DNA of 64,000 nucleotides from Datura wrightii (Eukaryota; Streptophyta; Magnoliopsida; Solanales; Solanaceae). The notes beneath the pieces are model-generated. The model made no database searches. It was not told where the DNA came from and saw nothing but the letters and a program-made list of their open reading frames with translations. The translations under genes were made by a program, and so were the position numbers. The stretch covers positions 142,984,501 through 143,048,500 of the forward strand of contig JASDFA010000016.1 of NCBI GenBank assembly GCA_035772735.1, in the 5' to 3' direction. Positions 34,154-42,739 of this stretch are shown here, one piece after another (positions within the stretch are counted from its first letter, which is position 1; every line of letters begins with the position of its first letter).

Positions 34154-35527
34154 AATCCTTGTTCGTCCTCGAACAACACATACACAAATCATGCACATCA
34201 CATCTCAACCTTTGTCACTATGGTGCAACCATTTACGTTACGGTCATACCGATTATTCGATTTTTGCAAATCATCAAGAAAACAAGCTTGGTCGTACAAC
34301 AAAATGACCTTAATACATCGAGGCTTCCTAGACTTTTAAGAATTGATTCTTGATATCGGCAAACTCATGCAAATCAACTAATCAAGAAATCCGACACGAA
34401 AATCAATCTTTCATCAAGCATGTACCCTCACAACTCGAGAGAAACTTCCCCTTGTATGCTCGTGCAGCACACAAACATGCACGTAGGGGCATATAGAAAT
34501 TAATTTCACTCTCTCTCCCAAAAGAATTCACATGCATCATGTCATGACCCATAGGCTTGCCCTTAGTGTATTACTCCACTAATATAAAGAAATGCAGTGT
34601 AGGATCAAATAGGACTTTTAATGGGTTGTAACTGGGCTATGGATCTAGTATATATATATTGGATTAGCCAATAATAGTTGCTAGCCTCCTTAAGCGCCTT
34701 TTCAACTCATTCCCATCGACTCATGGACATTGTTCCTCTCTTTTCTCTTTTTCTCCCATTCATGCTGGTTTACTTTCATACAGCCCATTTCATTAGGCAC
34801 ACTTGACCCCAAACGGAAGGTTTTCATGTACCCTCAATTTCATTTAATTACAACTAGTGCCTCTTCAACACCATCTTTTCTTTCCTCACTTTGCTTTTCT
34901 TTTCTTTTCACTCTTTTCACTCTTTAACACTTTGGGAAACAATTTTTTTTTTGTTCTTTGTAAGCGCTTAAGAGCTTCTTATAGACTTTAAGGCTAATGA
35001 AAAGAAGGAATAAAGCTTAGTTCATAAAATTCTGGACAAAAGAAAGAAATCGGCTAAAGGCTCAACGGGCTGACTAGGGTGTACAACATATAAAAAGGTA
35101 GAACTTGACAAGAAGAAATGGAAACTAACGGTTAAAACAAAGAAATGCCTACATCCTTTCCGACACTACACCTCCTTCATTTCGCTTTGTATACACGCCA
35201 GGCAAGTTCTAGATAATTCACAATGACATGGAATAGCAAAACCTCACTCACACTTCATGCACATGCTCGAATCAAGATGCATTCACAGACTCTTTAATTA
35301 GTCAAGTACATGAATTCAAGATTAAGCCTCAATCATAATGAACCAAATTCTATAGCCTAAGTAACTCAACATATCTACACAATTACATGCTTTCAAACGA
35401 ATCACTTTCGCATTTCGAACATCAATTACACACGCAACAAAATTTTAGCAACCATAAGCAACTACAGTTTATTGATGCAATCCACCAAAGAAACTAAAAA
35501 CAAATCATCTACTCCTATCGACTACAT

Positions 35528-35565
35528 TTCCCTTAAGACGGTCGTCATCCATCCATCATAGGGAA
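35528..35565 (-). other. Conserved 3' non-coding block (ATH3)
   Basis: Sense TTCCCTATGATGGATGGATG then ACGACCGTCTTAAGGGAAA. Nearly identical to 28821-28856 in ATH1 and recognisable in ATH2 and ATH4. Confidence 0.65.
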
Positions 35566-35970
35566 TGTTCACTAACTATGACATCGGTTCAATGGGACTA
35601 TTCTCGGTAAAAGAACCGAAAACAAACTCCGAGAAACCCAAAAATAAAACTTCAAAATTTTTGCAACACATCGATCATTTCGATGAAAAAAATATTTACA
35701 AAATTTGTTGATAAGTGCAACATCCTTTCGCAAAAATTTTGAAAAATATCGATCATATCGATAGAGAAAAAAATATTTACAAAATTTACAAAATATTTAC
35801 AAAGGCAACCATAACTTTTTAAAGACACACATCATTAGCCACAAACAAATAAACAAATATATACATCATTCACAAATCAGTTCACAACAACAGGGAAAGC
35901 ACAGACATATATAAACGTCAAGGAAGAATATACAGCAGATTTAGAGCCTATGACCCAGCACCTAACTACT

Positions 35971-35986
35971 CCCCACCCCACACTTA
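35971..35986 (-). other. Second PPT-like tract after the aORF (ATH3)
   Basis: Sense AAGTGTGGGGTGGGGA, almost the same as the true PPT 1.8 kb downstream. It lies a few bases after the stem-loop. A second internal plus-strand primer site is one possible role; a structural role is another. Confidence 0.55.
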
Positions 35987-35991
35987 AATCG

Positions 35992-36011
35992 AACACTGTC
36001 CTCAGTGTTCA
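35992..36011 (-). other. Stem-loop after the aORF (ATH3)
   Basis: Perfect 8-bp arms GAACACTG and CAGTGTTC with sense loop AGGA, about 45 nt after the aORF stop codon. Confidence 0.65.
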
Positions 36012-36054
36012 CAAAAATACAAAGCACAAAATTTTGGGTGGTGAAACTCCCTGC

Positions 36055-37275
36055 TCAGTCGAAATATTCGACTTCCTCATCCGGTGCTGCGGCCTCGTCG
36101 CCCATATCTAAATCAGCTCCCTCGCCGTCATCGGACTCCACATCAGAGTCCTCACGACGTGTCTCCTCATCAGTAGGGACGTCGTCGTCAGTCGGCTCCA
36201 CAAAGGCTGGCCCCACCTTGCATAAAGCTCTGGCGTTCTCGCCAAAAGGGTAGTCCAGCTCCAGCTGCCATAATTCATCCTCGGTGGCTGGTCTCCCACC
36301 TATCCGTAGCTGTAGCATCTGCATACCGAACATACGGGCCATATACTGGTCGTCACGAGCATGTCGCTCGCCCAGAGTCAGCACAGGTCCGTGTGTAGTG
36401 TCGGGGGCCTTGGTCTTTGTCACATCAAGGGCCCACCGCTCCAACTGCGGAATGTAATCCAAGGCTTCTTCCTCAACGTCGAGGCCTTGGAGGAAGGTGG
36501 TGATGAGTCCGCCAAACCCGTATCTGTGGCCCTGGTGTAGTCTGGCTCTCTTCATGGCGGATATTATAACCGCCCAAACATTAATCTCAAGCCCTTTCAT
36601 AAGGGCATACACCAGGCAGACACGGTCCCGGGTCACGTCTGTCATATGTACTCCCGGGATCAAACACGAACACACAATTTTTAGCCAGATTCTGGCCTCC
36701 CTGTTCATCTGCGAATAAGGCAGAGTCTGGTGGTAACCCCTCTCTTTGTGTCTACTCCATCGGGCTATGGATCGAGCCCCGCACAATGTACGTCTGATGT
36801 CGGCGTACGGTGGGGTGATGTTGAGCTGGCGGAGAACGTGGGCGTCTGTGTCCCGCGCTCCAACGATGGCATTCAGCTGCTGGGGTTCCAGAGTGACAAT
36901 CTGCCCTCTGATTTTAATAGTGTGGCTTCTGATGGCCGGGTTCCAGTTGGCATAAAATTCCCGGACCAAGTGAAGGTTGCACTCTGTGGGCTCCTGAAAA
37001 ATAAAGTTGAGCCCAGCTGCTTCAATCCTCTGTACGATGCGAGGGAACTCCTGTGCAAGTGGTTCCCTTGCAATATGTTCCTCTGGGAAGTACTTGTTCT
37101 CCTTATGCTTTGCGTACCACTTCTTCCCTTCATCGGTAACCCATCGTGTTCCGTATCGGCGGTGTTGACCACGTGGAACAGCAGGTGCAGCTGGGACAGC
37201 AGTGCCCAGTCTTATTCTCTTTCTGCCAGTGCCTGAGGTTGAAGCACCCTTGCCTTTATCTTGTCGGCTGGCCAT
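36055..37275 (-). CDS. ATH3 additional ORF: intact 406-aa plant transposon protein-like
   Basis: Intact ORF from ATG at 37275 (MASRQDKGKGASTSG; an upstream in-frame TTG is not used as start). Layout: a basic Lys/Arg-rich start (residues about 1-45) with a possible nuclear localisation signal GRKRIR, a folded core (about 60-330) with LVREFYANWNP, IKIRGQIVTLEPQQLNAIVG, LPYSQMNREARIWLKIVCSC and VIISAMKRARLHQGHRYG, and an acidic tail (about 350-406) ending APDEEVEYFD. No RT, integrase or zinc-finger motif is visible. It is homologous to aORFs at 2371, 11283, 28107 and 49812(-). I match it to the plant 'putative plant transposon protein' domain family from memory. Intactness in a young element suggests recent constraint. 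Function unknown. Confidence 0.85.
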   Translation of the reverse strand: MASRQDKGKGASTSGTGRKRIRLGTAVPAAPAVPRGQHRRYGTRWVTDEGKKWYAKHKENKYFPEEHIAREPLAQEFPRIVQRIEAAGLNFIFQEPTECNLHLVREFYANWNPAIRSHTIKIRGQIVTLEPQQLNAIVGARDTDAHVLRQLNITPPYADIRRTLCGARSIARWSRHKERGYHQTLPYSQMNREARIWLKIVCSCLIPGVHMTDVTRDRVCLVYALMKGLEINVWAVIISAMKRARLHQGHRYGFGGLITTFLQGLDVEEEALDYIPQLERWALDVTKTKAPDTTHGPVLTLGERHARDDQYMARMFGMQMLQLRIGGRPATEDELWQLELDYPFGENARALCKVGPAFVEPTDDDVPTDEETRREDSDVESDDGEGADLDMGDEAAAPDEEVEYFD

Positions 37276-37280
37276 TGTAC

Positions 37281-37985
37281 CTGTCAATTTACACAGACAA
37301 GCACAACGTTAAGCTAAAAACTTGTTAGTTTTGGCTAAGGTCGGGTTAAACAAAATTTACCCCACACTTAGTCTTTAACAATATTTACAACATGTTAGCA
37401 AGGATAGATCTATTTACACCCCAAACACAGTCACTATAAACATATTGCTCAGTGCGTTCACAAAAATTCGACAGCATCACGGCTAGCGAACTACTCCGAC
37501 TTCATACAGCTAACCCAATCCTACCATCGACAGCTATTCACCCATGGCACTTAGCAACAATAACAACAACCAAATAGAAACAACAATACAAACATTTTAT
37601 ATACACTAATCTAAGCAATTCAACCAATTCACATATTACGCAATGTCCCACTAAAAATCGAGAATTAGTCGTCTTTCACCAATTATACAATATTTACCAC
37701 GACTTATCTCAACTAATAAACACACCCCGGCATCAATTTCGTCAAACTATCAAGTTACCCAAGTTAAAATTCAACAACCCCAAGCCCTAGAACTCAATTC
37801 GACAATCAACAATGAATTATTCAATCAATCGATAAGTTCACCTGTCAACTACAACAATCCGAACACAATCAATCGCAAAATAATTCACGTCATGTTTAAT
37901 TTCTACCTAGGGTGATATATCTCACCTCACATGCTCAAAATTGACAAAAATCGCCAAAAATTTGAGATAGACGATGAAAACATAC
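37281..37985 (-). other. Predicted 5'-UTR intron of the ATH3 aORF
   Basis: Donor CCAAG|GTATGTTTTC (37990-37976) and acceptor AAATTGACAG|G (ending at 37281), 5 nt before the ATG. It is 705 nt and AT-rich. ATH4 and ATH2 have acceptors at the same place relative to their ATGs (TTTTTTTGCAG|CACAATG and GCTTGTAG|AAAATG). This is a prediction without RNA evidence. Confidence 0.5.
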
Positions 37986-38330
37986 CTTGGAATTGAAGAA
38001 TCGATAAAGACTTGACGTTTTCCTTGCCTCTTAACGTGGCACGGAGCTTGGGGGTAGGGCAATGGGTGTTTGGTCGCGGAGGGAAGAGGGAATGGGGAAA
38101 ATAGGGGAGAAATCGGGGGTTTTTATTAAGAAAACACGCGGGTCACCCAGAAACCCGGTGTGACCCGGCACTGGGATAAGGGCAACGTGTCACGGAGGGT
38201 AACGCGGAGGCCCTCCTCCGTGACACGGAGCCAACGCGTTGGCTTACTGGAATTTTAAAAAATTCCAGATTTGCCTTCAACGTGTCACGGAGGCCAACGC
38301 GGAGCATTGCCTCCGTGACACGGCGCCAAC
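37986..38330 (-). promoter_or_regulatory. Putative internal promoter and first exon of the ATH3 aORF
   Basis: Two 40-bp hairpins (38187-38226 and 38282-38321) stand 95 bp apart, the same spacing and orientation as in the LTR. They are followed by sense TTAATAAAAA (38120-38129), then a C-rich leader and the predicted splice donor at 37985. The arrangement copies that of U3 (hairpins, then TATA). It could instead be only a spliced leader region of a genome-length RNA. Confidence 0.45.
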
Positions 38331-38640
38331 GCGCCAGTGCTCTGTTTCACTATCAAATTTTATTTTTCATACCTCGCCTCGTTTTCTCGATTCCACGTAT
38401 TTTTCCTCCGGTATACCTGAAAATCACCTCACTAAAAAAAAATTGGTTAAATGACTAGATTCCCTACTAAAAGAATAAAAATTACTAATTAAAATGCACA
38501 TTTAAACCTAGTCAAGAAAAAGAAGAGAAAATAAAATAAAAGAAAAACTTTACAATAAGGAAAAAAAAGAAAAATATTTTTCACGGGTTGCCTCCCGTGC
38601 AGCGCCTGGTTTTAACGTCGCGGCTCGACAGCCTTTACGC
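38331..38640 (-). other. ATH3 post-pol spacer
   Basis: Sense GCACGGGAGGCAACCCGTG at about 38581-38600 is the motif that follows integrase in ATH1, but here it follows PR directly. Next come a long pyrimidine tract and an acceptor-like TTTATTCTTTTAG (about 38468-38482). No coding sequence. Confidence 0.6.
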
Positions 38641-39783
38641 TCAATTTTCTACTAGGGAGATGGACGATTTGACCTGATCATGGTCATCTCCCCAGTAGTT
38701 CTCAACCTTGTCTGGTGGCCTACCTAGTAACTCTCGGGAATCACTCAATCCATTTGCATTCCCATGATCAATCACGTTGATCACCGAGAGTTCCTTATAG
38801 ACAGTCGGAAGCTTAGGTGCCTTGTACACGTCGAACACCTCAACCTTGTCGTGTGCTCGCATCGTGAGTTGACCCGCAGCTACATCGATCAATGCCTTTT
38901 CGGTTGCCAAAAATGGTCGTCCCAAAATAAATGGGACTTCTGCATCTGGCTCAAAATCCAGAACAATGAAATCTACCAGAAAAATGAGGGAGCCTACCTG
39001 CACTAGCACATCCTCCACAATGCCATCCGGCTTAGCTAAAGACCTGTCTGCTAGCTGCAAGATCACTGTTGTAGGTCTAGGACTCCCTAGCCCTAACTTT
39101 CTGAATACCGAATATGGCATCAGATTTATACTTGCCCCCAAGTCGCATAACCCACGAGCTCGGATACTTTGCCCAATCGTCAGCTGGATAGTAAAACTTC
39201 CAGGATCCTTCAGTTTAGTGGGCAACCTGTTCTGAATACGGGATGTGCATTCCTCCGTTAAAGCCACCGTGGCATACTCGGTCAAGCGACTTTTGTTGGC
39301 CACGATGTCTTTGATATACTTTGCATATTTTGGCACACCCTGCAAGACATCAACAAGAGGTAAGTTAACATGTACCTGTTTAAGTACCTCCATGAATTTC
39401 TGGAAACACGCCTCCTCCTTGTGTTTCTTAAGTCGTTGAGGGAACGGGGGTGGAGGCCTTGTTGGTTCAGCTTCTTTGGTCTTCCCCGTATCTGAGGTTT
39501 GTTCTCCCTCAACATCTGCTGCTCCTGACTTCTGAGGCGGTCTTTCCGGTTCCACCTCCTTTAATTGTAAACCACTCCTCGTGGTCACTGCATTTACCTG
39601 CGTAGGATTGGGATCTGTGTCGCTAGGTAGTCCTCCCCTTGGTCTAGTATTTTGGGCACTGCCAAATTGCCCAAACTGATATTCAAGAGCCTTGGTTGCC
39701 AATTGATTGTTCTTTACTTCGGCCGCCAGTTTGACATAGTCAGCCTGCAATTGTGCCTGGTTGGTAATCATGGTCTTGAACAT
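38641..39783 (-). CDS. ATH3 gag C-terminus and aspartic protease, intact frame
   Basis: Open frame of 380 codons from ATG 39783; the frame is also open upstream to the UGA at 39868-39870. Residues 1-130: Gag-type C-terminus with LEYQFGQFG, AVTTRSGLQLKEVE, a Pro/Glu-rich linker and PPPFPQRLKKHKEE. About 140-200: VHVNLPLVDVLQGVPKYAKY and TIQLTIGQS. The protease active site is LCDLGASINLMP (about residues 212-223), and ILGRPFLATEKALIDVAAG (about 288-306) is the typical second half. PR cleaves Gag. It ends at SLVEN, 40 nt before the post-integrase spacer, with no RT. The active-site Asp and fold motifs are intact. Confidence 0.87.
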   Translation of the reverse strand: MFKTMITNQAQLQADYVKLAAEVKNNQLATKALEYQFGQFGSAQNTRPRGGLPSDTDPNPTQVNAVTTRSGLQLKEVEPERPPQKSGAADVEGEQTSDTGKTKEAEPTRPPPPFPQRLKKHKEEACFQKFMEVLKQVHVNLPLVDVLQGVPKYAKYIKDIVANKSRLTEYATVALTEECTSRIQNRLPTKLKDPGSFTIQLTIGQSIRARGLCDLGASINLMPYSVFRKLGLGSPRPTTVILQLADRSLAKPDGIVEDVLVQVGSLIFLVDFIVLDFEPDAEVPFILGRPFLATEKALIDVAAGQLTMRAHDKVEVFDVYKAPKLPTVYKELSVINVIDHGNANGLSDSRELLGRPPDKVENYWGDDHDQVKSSISLVEN

Positions 39784-39867
39784 TTCCTCAATAGTCGGTG
39801 ATGGTGGTGGAGGAGGGGCATTGTGATTTCTAAACTGATTCTGATAGCCTTGTTGCCCTCCTTGGTT

Positions 39868-40926
39868 TCAGTGCATACCCTGCCCTGAACCCTGGCCTTG
39901 TTGATTGTTGCTACCCCAAGAAAAATTTGGATGATTCCTCCAATTCGAGTTGTAGCCACCACCAAACTGCTGTTGATTCCTCTGTGCATTGCCCACAAAG
40001 TTGACAGAATCAGGATTTGCACCACAGCATTCAGCTGAATGCTCACTACTACCACACACTTCACACCACATCTGTTGGACTTCATTAACTGAGGCTGACG
40101 GCTGGTTCAAATTCATATTGCTGAAGTGAGTGTTTAACTGATTTTGCAAAGCAGCTATCTGTGCAGCGATAGCTGTGAATCCATCCACTTCAAGCACTCC
40201 CGCTGCTTTCCTTGCTCCACCTCTTGAAGAATCTACATTCCATTCCGGATTGCCTTGTGAAATTCGGTTGAGCAAAGTGTACAGCTCCTCATAAGTCTTC
40301 TCCAGCGCTTGCCCTCCAGCTGCTGAGTCTAACAAAATTTTAGTGTGGGGTTCCAAACCCTCAATAAAAGTGTGGACCAACACCTCATTTGACTGATGAT
40401 GATGAGGACAGTCTCGCAACATGGACTTGAATCTTTCCCAGGCTTGATAAAGATTTTCTCCTTCCCTCTGTTTAAAACTTAGAATCTGACTTCTAAGTTT
40501 AGCTGTTTTACCTGAAGGGAAAAATCTGATCAAGAACTTCTTTGCAAGATCATCCCACATTGATATAGAGTTTGGTGGTTCAGCTTTTAACCACCTCTTG
40601 GCTTCACCAAGTAAGGAAAATGGAAATAAGGTGAGCCGAACATAATCAGGTGACACTCCAGCGGGGATGTAAGTGTCACTTATCTCCAAAAAGTTCTGGA
40701 GATGTTGTTGCGGATCTTCGTGAGGGAGACCGGTAAACTGCCCGCTAGTGTGCAAAAGTTGCACCATATTTTGCTTTAACTCAAATCTCCCCCCAGGCTC
40801 TGGTTTGCGGATGCTGGAATGTACATTATTAGCGTGTGGGATTGCCACCTCGCGAACCGGCCTGGCTGCTACTTCCTCGGGCATTAACACTGCCCGCACA
40901 ACTGGTGGATTGGGTTGCTCCATCAT
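39868..40926 (-). CDS. ATH3 gag, intact to an in-frame UGA
   Basis: Gag polyprotein that should form the particle and bind RNA. The first in-frame ATG is at 40926 (MMEQPNPPVV); the frame is open about 35 codons further upstream without ATG. From ATG it is 352 residues. The gag domain runs from about 55 to 230: HEDPQQHLQNFLEISD, VRLTLFPFSLLGEAKRWL, DLAKKFLIRFFPSGKTAKLR and EGENLYQAWERFKSML. A CCHC zinc knuckle, CEVCGSSEHSAECC, is near residues 287-300. The UGA at 39868-39870 separates it from the PR frame, which continues in the same phase (28 open codons to ATG 39783). Confidence 0.88.
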   Translation of the reverse strand: MMEQPNPPVVRAVLMPEEVAARPVREVAIPHANNVHSSIRKPEPGGRFELKQNMVQLLHTSGQFTGLPHEDPQQHLQNFLEISDTYIPAGVSPDYVRLTLFPFSLLGEAKRWLKAEPPNSISMWDDLAKKFLIRFFPSGKTAKLRSQILSFKQREGENLYQAWERFKSMLRDCPHHHQSNEVLVHTFIEGLEPHTKILLDSAAGGQALEKTYEELYTLLNRISQGNPEWNVDSSRGGARKAAGVLEVDGFTAIAAQIAALQNQLNTHFSNMNLNQPSASVNEVQQMWCEVCGSSEHSAECCGANPDSVNFVGNAQRNQQQFGGGYNSNWRNHPNFSWGSNNQQGQGSGQGMH

Positions 40927-41013
40927 AGACTGTTTGAGCAACTGCAACTTCTTCCGAAGAGCTTCTCTACGTTGACTATGCAATTCACGTTCTGGCTCTA
41001 AGTAAGATTCCAC

Positions 41014-41151
41014 CAGCTCCTTGTCCCTTGCCAGTGTTCACAGAAATAAAAATCTGCAAAATACAGGCTAAGACCAAGTTGTTAACACTTAAGAAGATAA
41101 AAATACAAATACAGTAAATTTACACTAAACAAAATTTTACAAATCGCCTAG
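41014..41151 (-). other. ATH3 leader between PBS and gag
   Basis: Short non-coding leader, AT-rich; no ATG in frame with gag. A packaging signal would be expected here but none is recognisable. Confidence 0.5.
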
Positions 41152-41153
41152 CC

Positions 41154-41171
41154 TCCCCGGCAACGGCGCCA
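41154..41171 (-). other. ATH3 primer-binding site, tRNA-Asp type
   Basis: Sense TGGCGCCGTTGCCGGGGA, six bases inside the 5' LTR end. Identical to the ATH2 PBS. Confidence 0.93.
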
Positions 41172-41177
41172 AAAACT

Positions 41178-42644
41178 TGTTCGCGCTCTGCTGCTCGGTA
41201 TATATTATACACCGACACGCAAGTGTACGTGGTCAAACAAGTAATAAAGTGGCTAAGTAGCCAAGTATCGATCCAAGGAGGCTGCTCTAGATATGCAAAA
41301 CTGCCTAGTTTACTATATCTCTATTCTATTTCTAACTATGTTAACAACAATCCAACCAAGATTTGAGTAAGTTTTGTTTCTAAACTAATTATCTACTAAA
41401 ATTAATAACTACTATTTACGTTGAGTTTAGACAATGGATATGCACATTCCAAGGTTAAGAACGAGTAATGAACTTGATAATCATGATAATTTGGTCATCT
41501 TCTTCTTCATATTGCTAGCCAAGAACGTTTGCCTAGAAATTAAAACTTCCGTATTTAATTTCACTTTAGCTTCATAAATCATTCGTCTACATTTCTGTGA
41601 TCAAATGCAATTTATGACCTAACACTACAATTCCGGTTCCTAAATTGACTAATACGGCTTTCAAGTATATTTCTATCAAGAAAGCACATGAAAACCCAAT
41701 TTTCCCAAATCAAGTTAAGAACAATACCCTATTAATTCACAACTTTCCAATTTCATGCTCTCTCGAGTGAAATTGGACTTTTTAGATATACATTAATGGT
41801 GGCCAATCAAGAATGTAATAAGCACAAGAATTAATAGAACAACATGCAAGAAGAAGAAGAAACCATATCAATTATTACCAACATTCATTTCACAAGTTCA
41901 AAACCTCAGCAAGAGAGGAATTAGCCACTCATTCTTGGATTAATCATCCTAGAATGAGTGTGAATCATGCATACAATTGAAGGAAAGAAGAAGGGAAGAG
42001 AAGAAAACTCTTATCTTTTCTATTCTTCAACTGCCACAAAACCACGTTCCTGCTCCCACTTCTGAACTCAGGCTAAAAAACTAAAACTAAAAAAAAAACC
42101 CCTTTAAAAATAACCTAAGTGTGCTATTTATACTAGTGGGAAATTTTTCCCGGAATAACAAGCAACGTGTCACGGAGGCCAACGCGGAGCACTGCCTCCG
42201 TGACACGGCGTGGACGCGGACTCTCTCTGGAAATTGCATGGTCCGGATAATTAGCCTCAACGTGGCACAGAGGCCATCGCGGAGGCCTGTCTCCGTGCCA
42301 CGGAGCTGACGCGCAGGCACACTGGAAATTGCCACTTTTATTTCTTCCCAGGCAGTGTGCTACCGCGATGGCAGCGTGGCACGGCACCATCGCGGAGCCA
42401 CTGCAAAATATGCCATCCGAGGTCTTTTCCACGCTCGCATCCAAGTCCAACTCCGACATAGTTCCAACACGCATTTTAGCTCTTAAAAATCACATTATCC
42501 TGCAAAACAAATGCTAATCATGTTGGTTAGTATAAATTCGCATTTTATTACCAAATACATGATATTATATACACATTGCACAACAAACAAGGTAAAAATG
42601 ATACGTTTGAGTATCACTTGGGCATATAAATCTGCCCAAGATCA
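41178..42644 (-). repeat. ATH3 5' LTR
   Basis: 1467 bp, same length and ends as 32672-34138. It has the hairpin pair at 42167-42206 and 42262-42301, and a sense TATA box GTATAAATAG at 42124-42133. The few differences from the other LTR are single-base changes. Confidence 0.95.
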
Positions 42645-42652
42645 ACAGATAT

Positions 42653-42739
42653 GGTTCCATTGATAATGGTAATGTTTAAATTATGTCAAGGATGTAAAAG
42701 GATTGTCCGACGATGAACAAGGTTATAAGTGTGGGGTGG
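42653..42739 (+). other. ATH1 3' region remainder and PPT
   Basis: Continuation of ATH1 after the SL2/ATH3 nest. It ends in PPT AAGTGTGGGGTGG (42727-42739) directly before the LTR. Confidence 0.72.

Larger units (their letters stand above)
34154..36054 (-). other. ATH3 3' untranslated region
   Basis: About 1.9 kb without coding potential between the aORF stop and the PPT. It includes a stem-loop (35992-36011), a second PPT-like tract (35971-35986), the conserved block (35528-35565) and AT-rich sequence with near-duplicate TCGATCAT...ATTTACAAAATTT stretches around 35670-35800. Confidence 0.75.
32672..42644 (-). mobile_element. ATH3: young non-autonomous Athila-type element (gag-PR-aORF)
   Basis: 9973 bp with two 1467-bp LTRs, a perfect 5-bp TSD (ACAGA at 32667-32671 and 42645-42649), a PPT, a tRNA-Asp PBS, gag, PR and a long additional ORF. 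There is no RT, RNase H or IN anywhere inside. The LTRs differ at about 13 positions that I counted by eye, so it is by far the youngest element here. It must have been copied with enzymes supplied by another element. ATH1, whose LTR and PPT are similar, shows what an autonomous relative looks like. Confidence 0.93.

Noticed and set aside
36730..37236. A 168-codon plus-strand frame
   Set aside because: It is antisense to the intact aORF at 36055-37275 and is a shadow of its codon bias.
36055..37275. The 406-aa ORF as an ordinary host gene
   Set aside because: It lies inside a bounded element with its own TSD, and homologues occupy the same place in four other elements here.
36055..37275. The aORF as an env-like gene
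   Set aside because: No signal peptide or membrane segment is visible; the ends are basic and acidic, unlike env-like proteins. Position alone is not enough.
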